NCBI RefSeq assembly: GCF_009915155.1
Contig: NZ_JAABLM010000006.1
Span: forward strand, 1 to 64,000
Direction of reading: 5' to 3'
DNA: 64,000 nucleotides
Source of the DNA: Flavobacterium ichthyis
GTDB taxonomy: Bacteria; Bacteroidota; Bacteroidia; Flavobacteriales; Flavobacteriaceae
Shown here in pieces: positions 27,297 through 36,369 of the stretch (positions are counted from its first letter, which is position 1; every line of letters starts with the position of its first letter). Both the position numbers and the translations under genes were made by a program. A model generated the notes under the pieces. That model was not told the DNA's origin. It saw only the letters and a list, made by a program, of their open reading frames with translations, and did no database searches.

Positions 27297-27377
27297 GGAG
27301 CTAATCCCGCTTTCCGCTACAATCTTTTCCCTCGCAAAAAGAGCGAGAGAAAAGGATTTCCGCTGTAATCGGGGCTA
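27297..27377 (+). repeat. Dispersed hairpin repeat, copy C, inside the dcw cluster
   Basis: The shortest copy. GGAGCTAAT runs straight into CCCGCTTTCCGCTACAATC without the GGCATTTTTT module seen in the others. The tip TTTTCCCTCGC pairs with GCGAGAGAAAA (one mismatch), and the right arm GGATTTCCGCTGTAATCGGGGCTA follows. It fills most of the murD-ftsW gap. Because the operon continues on both sides, it should be transcribed. Confidence 0.75.
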
Positions 27378-27406
27378 GGGCGTCCTGCTAAAAAATAAAC
27401 CAAGTT

Positions 27407-28732
27407 ATGAAAGAACTAATAAACAATTTAAGAGGAGACAAAGTCATTTGGGCGTTTATCGCACTTTTGGCGTTGATTTCGTTTATGCCAGTTTATAGCG
27501 CAAGTAGTAACTTGGCACATGGAGCAAATGGTTCGGGCAATACTGTTAGCTTTTTAGTGAAACATTTTGCTCACGTAGGTATTGGTTTTCTAATGGTATA
27601 TTGGGTTCACAAAGTTCCTTATCATTATTATAAAGCATTGGCAACGCCATTAATGTTTATCGCTTTTGCGACATTAGCTTTCACATTATTTCAAGGAAAA
27701 ACCATTGGTGGTGCTAACGCAAGTAGATGGATACAAATCCCTTTCGTAGGAATTAGTTTCCAGCCTTCTACCATGGCGTTTATGATTTTAATGATATATG
27801 TTTCGCGTTATCTTTCTAAAAAACGAGAGGTCGAAGATACTTTTCAGCAATCATTAATCAACCTTTGGTTACCAGTATTTGCCATTTTAGCACTAATTCT
27901 TCCGGCCAACTTTTCTACAACCGCATTAATCTTCTCAATGGTTTTGATGCTTGTTTTCGTAGGAAAATATCCCGTAAAATACATCGGAATTATTTTAGGC
28001 GCCGGAATCATTTTCCTCACATTTTTTATTTTGCTTGCCAAAGCGTTTCCAGATGCCTTTCCAAACCGTGTAGATACTTGGATTAGCCGTGTGGAAAACT
28101 TCACAAGTGACAAACCGGACGAAGATGTTTACCAAATCGAGAAAGCAAAAATTGCCATAGCCACAGGTGGTATTTACGGACTTGGTCCTGGAAAAAGCGT
28201 GCAAAAAAACTTTCTACCGCAATCTTCTTCAGATTTTATTTATGCTATTATCGTTGAAGAACACGGACTAATTGGCGCCATTCTAATTTTGTCGCTTTAT
28301 CTCATTTTGTTCATTCGGTTTTTGATTGCATCACATAAAGCCAACACCTTATTTGGAAAATTACTCGTCGTAGGGCTTGGATTCCCCATCGTTTTTCAGG
28401 CCTTGATCAATATGGGTGTTGCGGTAGAATTGCTTCCCGTAACCGGACAAACTTTGCCTTTAATTAGTTCCGGAGGAAGTTCAATTTGGATGACCTGTAT
28501 TTCTTTGGGAATTATTTTAAGTGTCACCAAAAAAGAAGAAGAAATTGCACAAGAATTAGCCGAAAAAGAACAACGCGAAGAAGCTTTGCAACGTTTGATT
28601 GATAGAGAAATAAATGGTGAAACCGAAGAAATTTTGGAAACCACAAAACAATATACTAACGAAGAAGTTGAAAAAAGTTATGCCGTCGAAGACCATTCGG
28701 ATAACCCTATGAAAGCCGTGATAGGGAAGTGA
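27407..28732 (+). CDS. ftsW: Peptidoglycan glycosyltransferase FtsW
   Basis: A 441-residue SEDS family membrane protein with about ten helices, which polymerises septal glycan from lipid II together with FtsI. Conserved landmarks are ANASRWIQIPFVGISFQPS, GPGKSVQKNFLPQSSSDFIYA and PVTGQTLPLISSGGSS. The C-terminal tail of about 60 residues is charged and cytoplasmic. It lies between murD and murG, the standard position. Confidence 0.95.
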   Translation: MKELINNLRGDKVIWAFIALLALISFMPVYSASSNLAHGANGSGNTVSFLVKHFAHVGIGFLMVYWVHKVPYHYYKALATPLMFIAFATLAFTLFQGKTIGGANASRWIQIPFVGISFQPSTMAFMILMIYVSRYLSKKREVEDTFQQSLINLWLPVFAILALILPANFSTTALIFSMVLMLVFVGKYPVKYIGIILGAGIIFLTFFILLAKAFPDAFPNRVDTWISRVENFTSDKPDEDVYQIEKAKIAIATGGIYGLGPGKSVQKNFLPQSSSDFIYAIIVEEHGLIGAILILSLYLILFIRFLIASHKANTLFGKLLVVGLGFPIVFQALINMGVAVELLPVTGQTLPLISSGGSSIWMTCISLGIILSVTKKEEEIAQELAEKEQREEALQRLIDREINGETEEILETTKQYTNEEVEKSYAVEDHSDNPMKAVIGK

Positions 28733-28824
28733 TTTAAGGTATAGGATTTGAGAATTTTGATTTTCTGTAAAAAAAAATCTTAAAATCATTTTAATGTACG
28801 CAAAAAGAATAAAACAAAAATAAA

Positions 28825-29913
28825 ATGCAAAAGTTAAAATTCATACTAAGTGGTGGCGGAACCGGAGGACATATCTATCCTGCAATTGCAATAGCCAATG
28901 AATTAAAATTGCGTTTTCCGGATTGCGAAATTCTTTTTGTGGGTGCCAAAGATAAAATGGAAATGCAAAAAGTGCCACAAGCAGGTTATCCTATCAAAGG
29001 TTTGTGGATCGCAGGTTTGCAACGAAAATTCACCATTGATAACGCTATCTTTCCCGTCAAACTATTCGATAGTTTACTGGCTTCACGAAAAATTATTAGA
29101 GAATTTAAACCAAATGTTGTCATCGGAACCGGAGGTTTTGCAAGTGGTCCGTTGCTTCGTGTTGCTGGATTTGCTGATATTCCCACGGTAATTCAGGAAC
29201 AAAATTCTTTTCCGGGAATCACTAACAAGTGGTTGAGTAAAACCGCACATAAAATTTGTGTGGCATACGATAATTTGGAAAGATTTTTTCCGGCGCATAA
29301 ATTAATACAAACCGGAAATCCCGTTCGTCAGGATTTGTTAGATATTGAAAATAAAAAACAAGAAGGCATTCAATATTTTGGACTTTCAGAAAATAAAAAA
29401 ACAGTTTTGGTTCTTGGCGGAAGTTTAGGCTCTCGCCGAATTAACCAATTGATTGAGCAAGAAATTCCAAATTTTAAAAACCAAGATGTGCAGGTAATTT
29501 GGCAGTGCGGGAAATTTTATTTCGAAGATTATCAAAAATATTCCGATGATCAAATTCAGGTAAAAGCTTTTATCGACAGAATGGATTTGGTTTATGCTGC
29601 CGCAGATTACATTATTTCTCGGGCTGGAGCTTCGTCGGTTTCAGAACTTTGTTTGGTAGGAAAACCAGTTATTTTCATTCCGTCACCGAATGTAGCCGAA
29701 GACCATCAAACTAAAAATGCTAAAGCCATTGTGGATAAAAACGGTGCTTTGATGTTGAAAGAAAATGAACTAAACGAAAAATTTACGTCAACATTTAGCC
29801 ACTTGTTAAACAACGAAAATTTACAAATTAGCTTAAGTCAAAACATAAAAAAATTAGCGAAACCGAATGCCACAAAAGACATCGTGGACGAAATAGAAAA
29901 ATTAATTCAATAA
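28825..29913 (+). CDS. murG: Lipid II synthase MurG
   Basis: A 362-residue GT-B fold transferase that adds GlcNAc to lipid I on the inner face of the membrane. The glycine-rich loop [12 protein letters not shown] is at residues 9-20, a second [11 protein letters not shown] is at about 98, and [11 protein letters not shown] with the UDP-GlcNAc site lies in the C-terminal domain. It follows ftsW by 92 bases of AT-rich sequence with no structure seen. Confidence 0.96.
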   Translation: MQKLKFILSGGGTGGHIYPAIAIANELKLRFPDCEILFVGAKDKMEMQKVPQAGYPIKGLWIAGLQRKFTIDNAIFPVKLFDSLLASRKIIREFKPNVVIGTGGFASGPLLRVAGFADIPTVIQEQNSFPGITNKWLSKTAHKICVAYDNLERFFPAHKLIQTGNPVRQDLLDIENKKQEGIQYFGLSENKKTVLVLGGSLGSRRINQLIEQEIPNFKNQDVQVIWQCGKFYFEDYQKYSDDQIQVKAFIDRMDLVYAAADYIISRAGASSVSELCLVGKPVIFIPSPNVAEDHQTKNAKAIVDKNGALMLKENELNEKFTSTFSHLLNNENLQISLSQNIKKLAKPNATKDIVDEIEKLIQ

Positions 29914-29976
29914 AGTACATAAAAAAGTTTCAGTGAAAGGTACTCTGAAAACACAGAAACTAGCAAACAAAAAAAA

Positions 29977-31350
29977 ATGAATCTCAATCAAATACATAAC
30001 GTTTATTTCATCGGTATTGGAGGCATCGGGATGAGTGCTTTGGCTCGTTATTTTCAAAACATTGGAAAAAATATTTCGGGTTATGACAAAACGCCAACTA
30101 TGTTGACTGATGAATTGATTGCTGACGGAATGCAAATTCATTTTGAAGATAATATTAGTTTAATTCCTGAAAATTATACGGTTGAAAATACACTTGTAGT
30201 TTATACTCCAGCAGTAAAACAACTTTCAGAATGGGAATATTTTAAAGAAAAAGGTTTTACGATTAAAAAGCGTGCCGAAGTTTTAGGCATTATTACCAAA
30301 GACACTTTTTGTTTTGCCGTTGCCGGAACACACGGAAAAACCACAACTTCCAGTATACTCGGACATATTTTACACCAAAGTGGCGTAGATGTTACCGCTT
30401 TTTTAGGTGGAATTGTAGAAAATTATAATTCAAATTTAATTGGTTCAGGAAAAACGGTAACGGTTGTAGAAGCCGACGAGTTTGACCGTTCGTTTTTACA
30501 CCTTCATCCAAATATTGCTTGCGTGACTTCAATGGATGCGGATCATTTGGATATATATGGAGATGCTACTGCAATCGAGGCGTCGTTTGTAGAATTTTCC
30601 GAAAAAATAACCAACAAAAATAATTTATTTGTCATTGAAGGTCTTCCGTTGAAAGGCATTACCGTTGATGTAGCAGTTAAAGGCGAAACCATTCAGCCGA
30701 ACGCTACTCCAAAATTTTTCGCCCATAATGTCAGAATTGAAAACGGCAGTTACCTCTTTGATGTGGCAACGCCTTCAAGAATTTTCAGAAACGTTGCTTT
30801 CAATCTTCCCGGGAAACACAATTTACAAAATGCACTTTTGGCTTATGCCATGGCATTTACCTACGGAGTTTCGGCAGAAAATATCGCAGCAGCTTTAGCT
30901 ACTTTCAAAGGCGTCAAAAGGCGTTTTTCGTATCAAATCAAAAAAAATAATTTAGTTTATATTGATGATTATGCACATCATCCTACAGAAATTAATGCTG
31001 TGCATCAAGCCGTTAGAGAATTATACCCAAGGCAAAAAGTGTTAGCTGTTTTTCAACCACACCTTTTTAGCAGAACGCGCGATTTTCTACAAGGATTTGC
31101 TGAAAGTCTTTCACAATTTGACGAAGTGATTTTGCTTGATATTTATCCTGCAAGAGAATTGCCAATTCCAGAAATTACTTCCCATTTATTGTTGGAAAAT
31201 ATAACAAATAATAACAAGAAAATTATTGCAAAAACCGATTTAATTTCCGTAATTTTAAATACCGATGCTACCGTAATTGTTACCATTGGTGCGGGTGATA
31301 TAGGGGAGATGGTCAAACCAATTAAAAACGCTTTAGATGAAAAAATTTAA
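29977..31350 (+). CDS. murC: UDP-N-acetylmuramate:L-alanine ligase MurC
   Basis: A 457-residue Mur ligase that adds the first amino acid of the stem peptide. The N-terminal part is NVYFIGIGGIGMSALA, the ATP site VAGTHGKTTTSS is at about 115-126, and YIDDYAHHPTEI is the C-terminal landmark. The order murG-murC-ftsQ is conserved, and it overlaps ftsQ by 14 bases. murB and ddl, which often follow murC elsewhere, are absent. Confidence 0.96.
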   Translation: MNLNQIHNVYFIGIGGIGMSALARYFQNIGKNISGYDKTPTMLTDELIADGMQIHFEDNISLIPENYTVENTLVVYTPAVKQLSEWEYFKEKGFTIKKRAEVLGIITKDTFCFAVAGTHGKTTTSSILGHILHQSGVDVTAFLGGIVENYNSNLIGSGKTVTVVEADEFDRSFLHLHPNIACVTSMDADHLDIYGDATAIEASFVEFSEKITNKNNLFVIEGLPLKGITVDVAVKGETIQPNATPKFFAHNVRIENGSYLFDVATPSRIFRNVAFNLPGKHNLQNALLAYAMAFTYGVSAENIAAALATFKGVKRRFSYQIKKNNLVYIDDYAHHPTEINAVHQAVRELYPRQKVLAVFQPHLFSRTRDFLQGFAESLSQFDEVILLDIYPARELPIPEITSHLLLENITNNNKKIIAKTDLISVILNTDATVIVTIGAGDIGEMVKPIKNALDEKI

Positions 31351-32062
31351 TTGGACAAATATTAGATTGCTTGTCATTTTTGGTGTGGCAATCTTCTTGT
31401 TTTCATTTTCTGGAAAGAGAAATGAGAATCGAAAAATTTTAAAAACTAAGGTGGAGTTTGTGTCAGAAAACAATCCGTTTTTAACGAAAGAATCGGTTAA
31501 TAAATTGTTAATAGAAAAAAATCGAGGGCGTTTGGGCTTCAAAAAAGTTGAATTAGATTTGAGTAATTTGGAGAAAAAGCTCAACAGTCACAATATGATT
31601 AAAAAAACAGAGGTATATGTGAGTGTTGATGGTGTGTTAAAAGCTGTGGTGGAGCAGAAAACTCCAGTTGCCAGAGTGTTTAACGATAATAGTTCTTTTT
31701 ATGTTGATTATCAAGGTGGTAGAATGCCTGTTTCGGATAATTTTTCAGCGCGAGTTCCGCTGATAAGTGGTGCTTTACACGAGTTAAAAAATGAAAAAAT
31801 CACTCGGGTTTTACAAACCATTCATGATGATGATTTTTTACAAAAAAATATCATTGGCGTCAACATTTTGCCGTCCGGAAACCTTAAAATGAGCTCGCGT
31901 AATTTTAACTACGTGATTGATTTTGGAAAACCTATCAACATCGAAAAGAAATTTAAAAATTACAAAGCATTTTTTCAACGGGCTGTTCAAGACACTTTGA
32001 TAAAAAATTATAAGACAGTAAATCTTAAGTTCACGCAACAAGTTGTTTGCACCAAAAATTAA
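31337..32062 (+). CDS. ftsQ: Cell division protein FtsQ
   Basis: A 241-residue bitopic protein with one membrane helix at about 9-24 (LLVIFGVAIFLFSFS) and an extracytoplasmic part that begins with a POTRA-like region (KTKVEFVSENNPFLTKESV). Sequence conservation is low, as usual for FtsQ; the identification rests on layout and on its place between murC and ftsA. It connects early and late division proteins. Confidence 0.9.
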   Translation: MKKFNWTNIRLLVIFGVAIFLFSFSGKRNENRKILKTKVEFVSENNPFLTKESVNKLLIEKNRGRLGFKKVELDLSNLEKKLNSHNMIKKTEVYVSVDGVLKAVVEQKTPVARVFNDNSSFYVDYQGGRMPVSDNFSARVPLISGALHELKNEKITRVLQTIHDDDFLQKNIIGVNILPSGNLKMSSRNFNYVIDFGKPINIEKKFKNYKAFFQRAVQDTLIKNYKTVNLKFTQQVVCTKN

Positions 32063-32065
32063 GTT

Positions 32066-33445
32066 ATGGAAAAAGAGAACATTGCAGTAGGTTTAGACAT
32101 TGGGACCACAAAAATTGTCGCAATGATTGGAAAGAAAAATGAGTATGGAAAACTGGAGATTTTAGGCGTTGGACGATCTAAAAGCCTTGGCGTGGCTCGT
32201 GGTGTTGTAAATAATATTACTCAAACCATTCAATCCATCCAACAAGCAATTCATGAAGCAGAAGAAAATTCTGGATATAAAATTAAAGATGTAGTGGTAG
32301 GTATCGCCGGACAACACATCCGCAGTTTACAACACAGCGATTACATCAGCCGAAATAATCCTGACGAAGTAATTAGCGACAATGACATTGATTTGTTAGT
32401 GAATCAAGTGCATAAGTTAGCAATGCTTCCAGGCGAAGAAATTATTCACGTTTTACCACAAGAATTCAAAATTGATGGTCAAAGCGAAATAAAAGAACCA
32501 ATTGGTATGCATGGCGGAAGATTGGAGTCAAGTTTTCACGTTGTGGTAGGTCAAGCAGCTTCTATCAGAAATGTTGGAAGATGCATCAAAAGTTCTGGTT
32601 TAGATCTTTCGGGATTAACCTTAGAACCGTTGGCTTCTGCAGATGCGGTTTTGAGTCAGGAAGAAAAAGAGGCAGGTGTTGCTTTGATTGATATTGGAGG
32701 AGGAACAACAGATTTGGCTATTTTTAAAGACGGAATTATTCGTCATACCGCTGTTATTCCTTTCGGAGGAAATGTCATTACGGAAGATATAAAAGAAGGA
32801 TGTTCCATCATCGAAAAGCAAGCCGAATTATTAAAAGTAAAATTTGGTTCTGCTTGGCCAGGTGAAAATAAAGACAACGAAATTGTGTCAATTCCGGGAT
32901 TACGAGGAAGAGAACCAAAAGAAATTTCTTTAAAAAACCTTTCGAAAATCATCCACGCACGTGTCGTAGAAATCATCGATCAAGTTTTTGCCGAAATCAA
33001 AGCGTATGGTCACGAAGATCCACGTAAAAAGTTAATTGCAGGTATTGTATTGACCGGAGGTGGTTCGGAACTAAAACACATCAAGCAATTGGTGGAATAC
33101 ATCACAGGAATGGACACCAGAATTGGTTACCCTAATGAACATTTGGCAGGAAATTCTGACGAAGAAATCTCAAGTCCGTTATATGCAACAGCAGTTGGAT
33201 TGGTAATGAATTCCGTTAGAAATAATACCAATAGCGCGGTTCCAAACATGCCACAACTTGCCAAACCAGTTTATGTAGCTCCAGTGGCAACAGAAGTGGA
33301 ACCGGAAGTTGAAAAACCGGTTGTAGCCGAAGAAGTGCACGAATCGCCAATGACACCAAACAAAAGTCAAGGAGAAAGAGTAAAAAAATCAATCCTCGAC
33401 AAATATTTAGAGAAAATAAGAGAATTTTTAGATAATGCTGAATAA
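32066..33445 (+). CDS. ftsA: Cell division protein FtsA
   Basis: A 459-residue actin-fold ATPase that tethers FtsZ to the membrane. Phosphate-binding loops are GLDIGTTKIVAMIG near the N-terminus and LIDIGGGTTDLAIF at about 210; the adenosine motif VLTGGGSELKHI lies near 330. The C-terminus ends in an amphipathic, basic helix (SILDKYLEKIREFLDN) suited to membrane contact. It starts three bases after ftsQ. Confidence 0.95.
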   Translation: MEKENIAVGLDIGTTKIVAMIGKKNEYGKLEILGVGRSKSLGVARGVVNNITQTIQSIQQAIHEAEENSGYKIKDVVVGIAGQHIRSLQHSDYISRNNPDEVISDNDIDLLVNQVHKLAMLPGEEIIHVLPQEFKIDGQSEIKEPIGMHGGRLESSFHVVVGQAASIRNVGRCIKSSGLDLSGLTLEPLASADAVLSQEEKEAGVALIDIGGGTTDLAIFKDGIIRHTAVIPFGGNVITEDIKEGCSIIEKQAELLKVKFGSAWPGENKDNEIVSIPGLRGREPKEISLKNLSKIIHARVVEIIDQVFAEIKAYGHEDPRKKLIAGIVLTGGGSELKHIKQLVEYITGMDTRIGYPNEHLAGNSDEEISSPLYATAVGLVMNSVRNNTNSAVPNMPQLAKPVYVAPVATEVEPEVEKPVVAEEVHESPMTPNKSQGERVKKSILDKYLEKIREFLDNAE

Positions 33446-33503
33446 AGTAGTATCAGCCAAATAAAATAAGTAGAAAAAGAAATTAAAAAAAAAACCAAAT
33501 ATT

Positions 33504-35450
33504 ATGACAAGCAACTCAGATTTTGGAAATATTGCATTCGATTTGCCTAAAAATCAATCCAATGTAATCAAAGTAATAGGCGTTGGAGGTGGCGGAAGTA
33601 ACGCAATCAACCACATGTTTCAACAAGGAATAAAAGGAGTAGATTTCATCGTTTGTAATACCGATTCTCAAGCGTTGCAAAATAGCGCTGTTCCCAATAA
33701 AATTCAGTTAGGAGTAAACCTTACAGAAGGTCTTGGAGCAGGAGCAAACCCCGAAGTAGGACAACAATCAGCAATTGAAAGTATCGCTGACATCGAAAAA
33801 ATGCTTGACAGCAATACCAAAATGGTTTTTATCACAGCAGGAATGGGTGGTGGAACCGGAACTGGTGCAGCACCAGTAATTGCTCAATTAGCTAAAGAAC
33901 GTGACATATTAACCGTAGGAATCGTAACCATCCCATTCCAATTTGAAGGAAAAGTACGTTCAGAACAAGCACTTTTAGGTGTTGAAAGATTAAGAAAGCA
34001 AGTTGATTCATTAATTGTAATTAACAATAATAAACTTCGCGAAGTTTACGGAAACCTTGGTTTTAAAGCAGGATTCTCAAAAGCTGATGAGGTTTTGGCA
34101 ACCGCCTCAAGGGGAATTGCCGAAGTAATTACACATCACTACACACAAAATATTGACCTAAAAGATGCTAAAACCGTATTGTCTAACAGCGGAACCGCCA
34201 TCATGGGATCATCAACCGCCATTGGAGATAACAGAGCCAAAGAAGCCATCGTGGCCGCTTTAGATTCGCCATTGCTTAACGACAATAAAATCACAGGTGC
34301 CAAAAACGTATTGTTGCTTATCGTTTCTGGAACCAACGAAATCACCATTGACGAAATTGGAGAAATCAACGATCACATCCAAGCCGAAGCGGGATACAAC
34401 GCAAACATCATCATGGGTGTTGGCGAAGATCAATCTTTAGGCGAATCAATTGCAGTAACCATTATTGCAACAGGTTTCAACATCGAACAACAAGCCGAAA
34501 TCGTAAACACAGAACCGAAAAAAATTATTCATGCCCTTGAAGATGAGCAAAGAATGGGACATGATTTATCTCATAAACCCGTTCAGTCATTCGACTTTAC
34601 AGCACCAGTGATTGAAGAAAAAAAAATTCCGGTAGTTGAAGAAAAAATAATTTTCTCTTTAGAAGAACCAGAAATCATTCCTGCAAAACCAGAACCGGTT
34701 GCAGAAGTATCTGATTTAGTGAAAACTACCGAATTCATCAAAAACATCGACGTAGAATTTCAAATCGTATCGCCAATCAGCGAACACGAATTTTACATCA
34801 CAACAGATGAAGTAAGAGAAATGGAAGTGCGTGAACCACAGTTTATTATCAACAAAAAAGAAGAAGAACAAACCACCTTCTCCTTTGATGTTCCAGCTCC
34901 AAAACCCGCAGCCGAAACACCAAAACCAGAAAAGATTTTCTTCGACTTAAGCGATGATACTAACGAAATTCAGGTAAACCAACCTGTTCAAGTGGTACCC
35001 GTTACCGAAGTAAACCAAAACGGCGTTATCAAATATTCTTTGGAAGATTACATGGAAATCGAAAACGAACTGATGCAATCAAAGCCAGTTTCCAAAACCG
35101 AAACCCCAATCGACAAAGAACTCGACCTTCAGGTAAAAGAAGTAGAAACACCAAAATTCAACAACCCAAGCTTCGAAGAAATTTCTCCATTAGAAATGAC
35201 AATCGAGCAAACCCTGAAAAAAAGAGCCGACGAGAGAAGAGCAAAAATGAAAGAATTTAATTACAAATTCCACAACAACCCTTCACGCGTTGACGAATTC
35301 GAAAAAGAACCAGCCTACAAGCGAATGGGAATCGACCTCACCAGCAAACAGGCAGACAATAGCAAGTCCCGAATGTCTTTAGGAACCGACAGCAACGACG
35401 ATTTACAATTGCGTTCCAACAACTCGTTTCTTCACGACAATGTGGATTAA
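33504..35450 (+). CDS. ftsZ: Cell division protein FtsZ with long C-terminal linker
   Basis: A 648-residue tubulin-like GTPase that forms the division ring. The GTP-binding signature GGGTGTG is at residues 115-121, preceded by IKVIGVGGGGSNAINHM. The globular core ends near 330. About 250 residues of acidic, Pro/Glu-rich sequence follow, with low complexity (EKKIPVVEEKIIFSLEEPE), before a conserved C-terminal part. This makes it far longer than the 383-residue E. coli protein; long linkers are common in Flavobacteria. It is the last gene before the operon terminator. Confidence 0.96.
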   Translation: MTSNSDFGNIAFDLPKNQSNVIKVIGVGGGGSNAINHMFQQGIKGVDFIVCNTDSQALQNSAVPNKIQLGVNLTEGLGAGANPEVGQQSAIESIADIEKMLDSNTKMVFITAGMGGGTGTGAAPVIAQLAKERDILTVGIVTIPFQFEGKVRSEQALLGVERLRKQVDSLIVINNNKLREVYGNLGFKAGFSKADEVLATASRGIAEVITHHYTQNIDLKDAKTVLSNSGTAIMGSSTAIGDNRAKEAIVAALDSPLLNDNKITGAKNVLLLIVSGTNEITIDEIGEINDHIQAEAGYNANIIMGVGEDQSLGESIAVTIIATGFNIEQQAEIVNTEPKKIIHALEDEQRMGHDLSHKPVQSFDFTAPVIEEKKIPVVEEKIIFSLEEPEIIPAKPEPVAEVSDLVKTTEFIKNIDVEFQIVSPISEHEFYITTDEVREMEVREPQFIINKKEEEQTTFSFDVPAPKPAAETPKPEKIFFDLSDDTNEIQVNQPVQVVPVTEVNQNGVIKYSLEDYMEIENELMQSKPVSKTETPIDKELDLQVKEVETPKFNNPSFEEISPLEMTIEQTLKKRADERRAKMKEFNYKFHNNPSRVDEFEKEPAYKRMGIDLTSKQADNSKSRMSLGTDSNDDLQLRSNNSFLHDNVD

Positions 35451-35472
35451 CTAACTCAAACCAAAACCCTGT

Positions 35473-35510
35473 AACCCGGATTTTTCATTGAAATTCCGGG
35501 TTATTTTTTT
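35473..35510 (+). terminator. Terminator of the dcw operon
   Basis: AACCCGGA pairs with TCCGGGTT across a 14-base interval with further AT pairs, followed by a run of seven T. It lies 22 bases after ftsZ. Confidence 0.85.
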
Positions 35511-35530
35511 ATCTTCGCTTTCGAAAATAT

Positions 35531-35672
35531 GGAGCCAATCGCTTGGGCATTTTTTAATCGAAACTCCCGCTTTCGGCACTATCTTTTTCATTGCCTCGGA
35601 AAAATCCAGGCAATCAAAAAAGGATAGTCGCCTCAATCGGGGCTATCAAACCAGCAAAAGGCATTTTTTAAA
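35531..35672 (+). repeat. Dispersed hairpin repeat, copy D
   Basis: Most diverged copy. The left flank GGAGCCAATCG and GGCATTTTTTAATCG is followed by CTCCCGCTTTCGGCACTATC. The tip ATTGCCTCGGA pairs with TCCAGGCAAT, and the right arm ends in CAATCGGGGCTA. GGCATTTTTTAAAC is repeated on the right, as in copy A. It lies between the ftsZ terminator and the YqeY gene. Confidence 0.7.
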
Positions 35673-35697
35673 CTTTAGGCAATCAAAAAAAAATACA

Positions 35698-36147
35698 ATG
35701 AGCTTACAAAACCAAATCAACGACGAAATTAAAAACGCAATGCGAGCCAAAGACACCCTAAGTCTTGAAGCCTTAAGAGCTGTAAAATCCGCATTGTTAT
35801 TAGCCCAAACCGAAACCGGATCAAAAGAAGAAATTTCACAAGAAAACGAAATCAAACTTTTACAAAGATTAGTAAAACAACGCAAAGATTCGGCTAACAT
35901 TTACAAAGAACAAGGACGCGAAGACCTCGCAGAACCCGAAATTCAACAAGCCGCCATCATCGAAAAATTCCTTCCCGCACAATTATCCGAAACCGAAATT
36001 GAAGCAGTAGTTTCTAAAATTATCGCCGAAAATAACGCATCGGGAATGCAAGCCATGGGATTAGTAATGGGATTGGCTTCAGCACAACTAGCCGGCAAAG
36101 CCGATGGAAAAACAATCTCCACCATCGTTAAAAAATTATTGTCATAA
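35698..36147 (+). CDS. GatB/YqeY domain protein
   Basis: A 149-residue cytoplasmic protein of the YqeY family, homologous to the tail domain of the amidotransferase subunit GatB that contacts tRNA. Landmarks are EIKNAMRAKDTLSLEALR, RQRKDSANIYKEQGREDLAE and the C-terminal GKADGKTISTIVKKLL. The start at 35698 is chosen because sequence upstream in the same frame runs through the dispersed repeat. The function of free-standing YqeY is not settled. Confidence 0.93.
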   Translation: MSLQNQINDEIKNAMRAKDTLSLEALRAVKSALLLAQTETGSKEEISQENEIKLLQRLVKQRKDSANIYKEQGREDLAEPEIQQAAIIEKFLPAQLSETEIEAVVSKIIAENNASGMQAMGLVMGLASAQLAGKADGKTISTIVKKLLS

Positions 36148-36171
36148 ACTAATTTCTCATTAAAAATCGGC

Positions 36172-36179
36172 TATATTTG
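36172..36179 (+). promoter_or_regulatory. -7 promoter box of tRNA-Arg
   Basis: TATATTTG matches TAnnTTTG and ends 12 bases upstream of the mature tRNA 5' end. Confidence 0.6.
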
Positions 36180-36191
36180 CAATCCTAAAAT

Positions 36192-36265
36192 GGCCTCGTA
36201 GTTCAACTGGATAGAATGACGGATTTCGGCTCCGTTGGTTGGGGGTTCGAATCCCTCCGGGGTCA
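36192..36265 (+). tRNA. tRNA-Arg (anticodon TCG)
   Basis: A full cloverleaf folds by hand: acceptor GGCCTCG with CGGGGTC (two G-T pairs), D stem GTTC/GAAT, anticodon stem ACGGA/TCCGT with the seven-base loop TTTCGGC, and T stem GGGGG/CCCTC around TTCGAAT. The anticodon at 36226-36228 is TCG, reading CGN arginine codons. The CCA end is not encoded. A promoter box lies upstream and a strong terminator two bases downstream, so it is a monocistronic tRNA gene. Confidence 0.93.
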
Positions 36266-36266
36266 C

Positions 36267-36304
36267 AACCGTAAAATCAAACTTTTGATTTTACGGTTTT
36301 TTTT
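36267..36304 (+). terminator. Terminator of tRNA-Arg
   Basis: A perfect 15-bp stem, AACCGTAAAATCAAA with its complement at 36284-36298, is followed by a T run. It begins one base after the tRNA. Confidence 0.9.
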
Positions 36305-36369
36305 ATTTTCCACATTAAAACTTTTCAATCCCGCAAATTAGTTCTATCTTAACCCTTCTGAAATTTTTT

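Noticed and set aside
36148..36191. A second tRNA or small RNA before tRNA-Arg
   Set aside because: Only the promoter region of tRNA-Arg is visible; no second cloverleaf can be folded.
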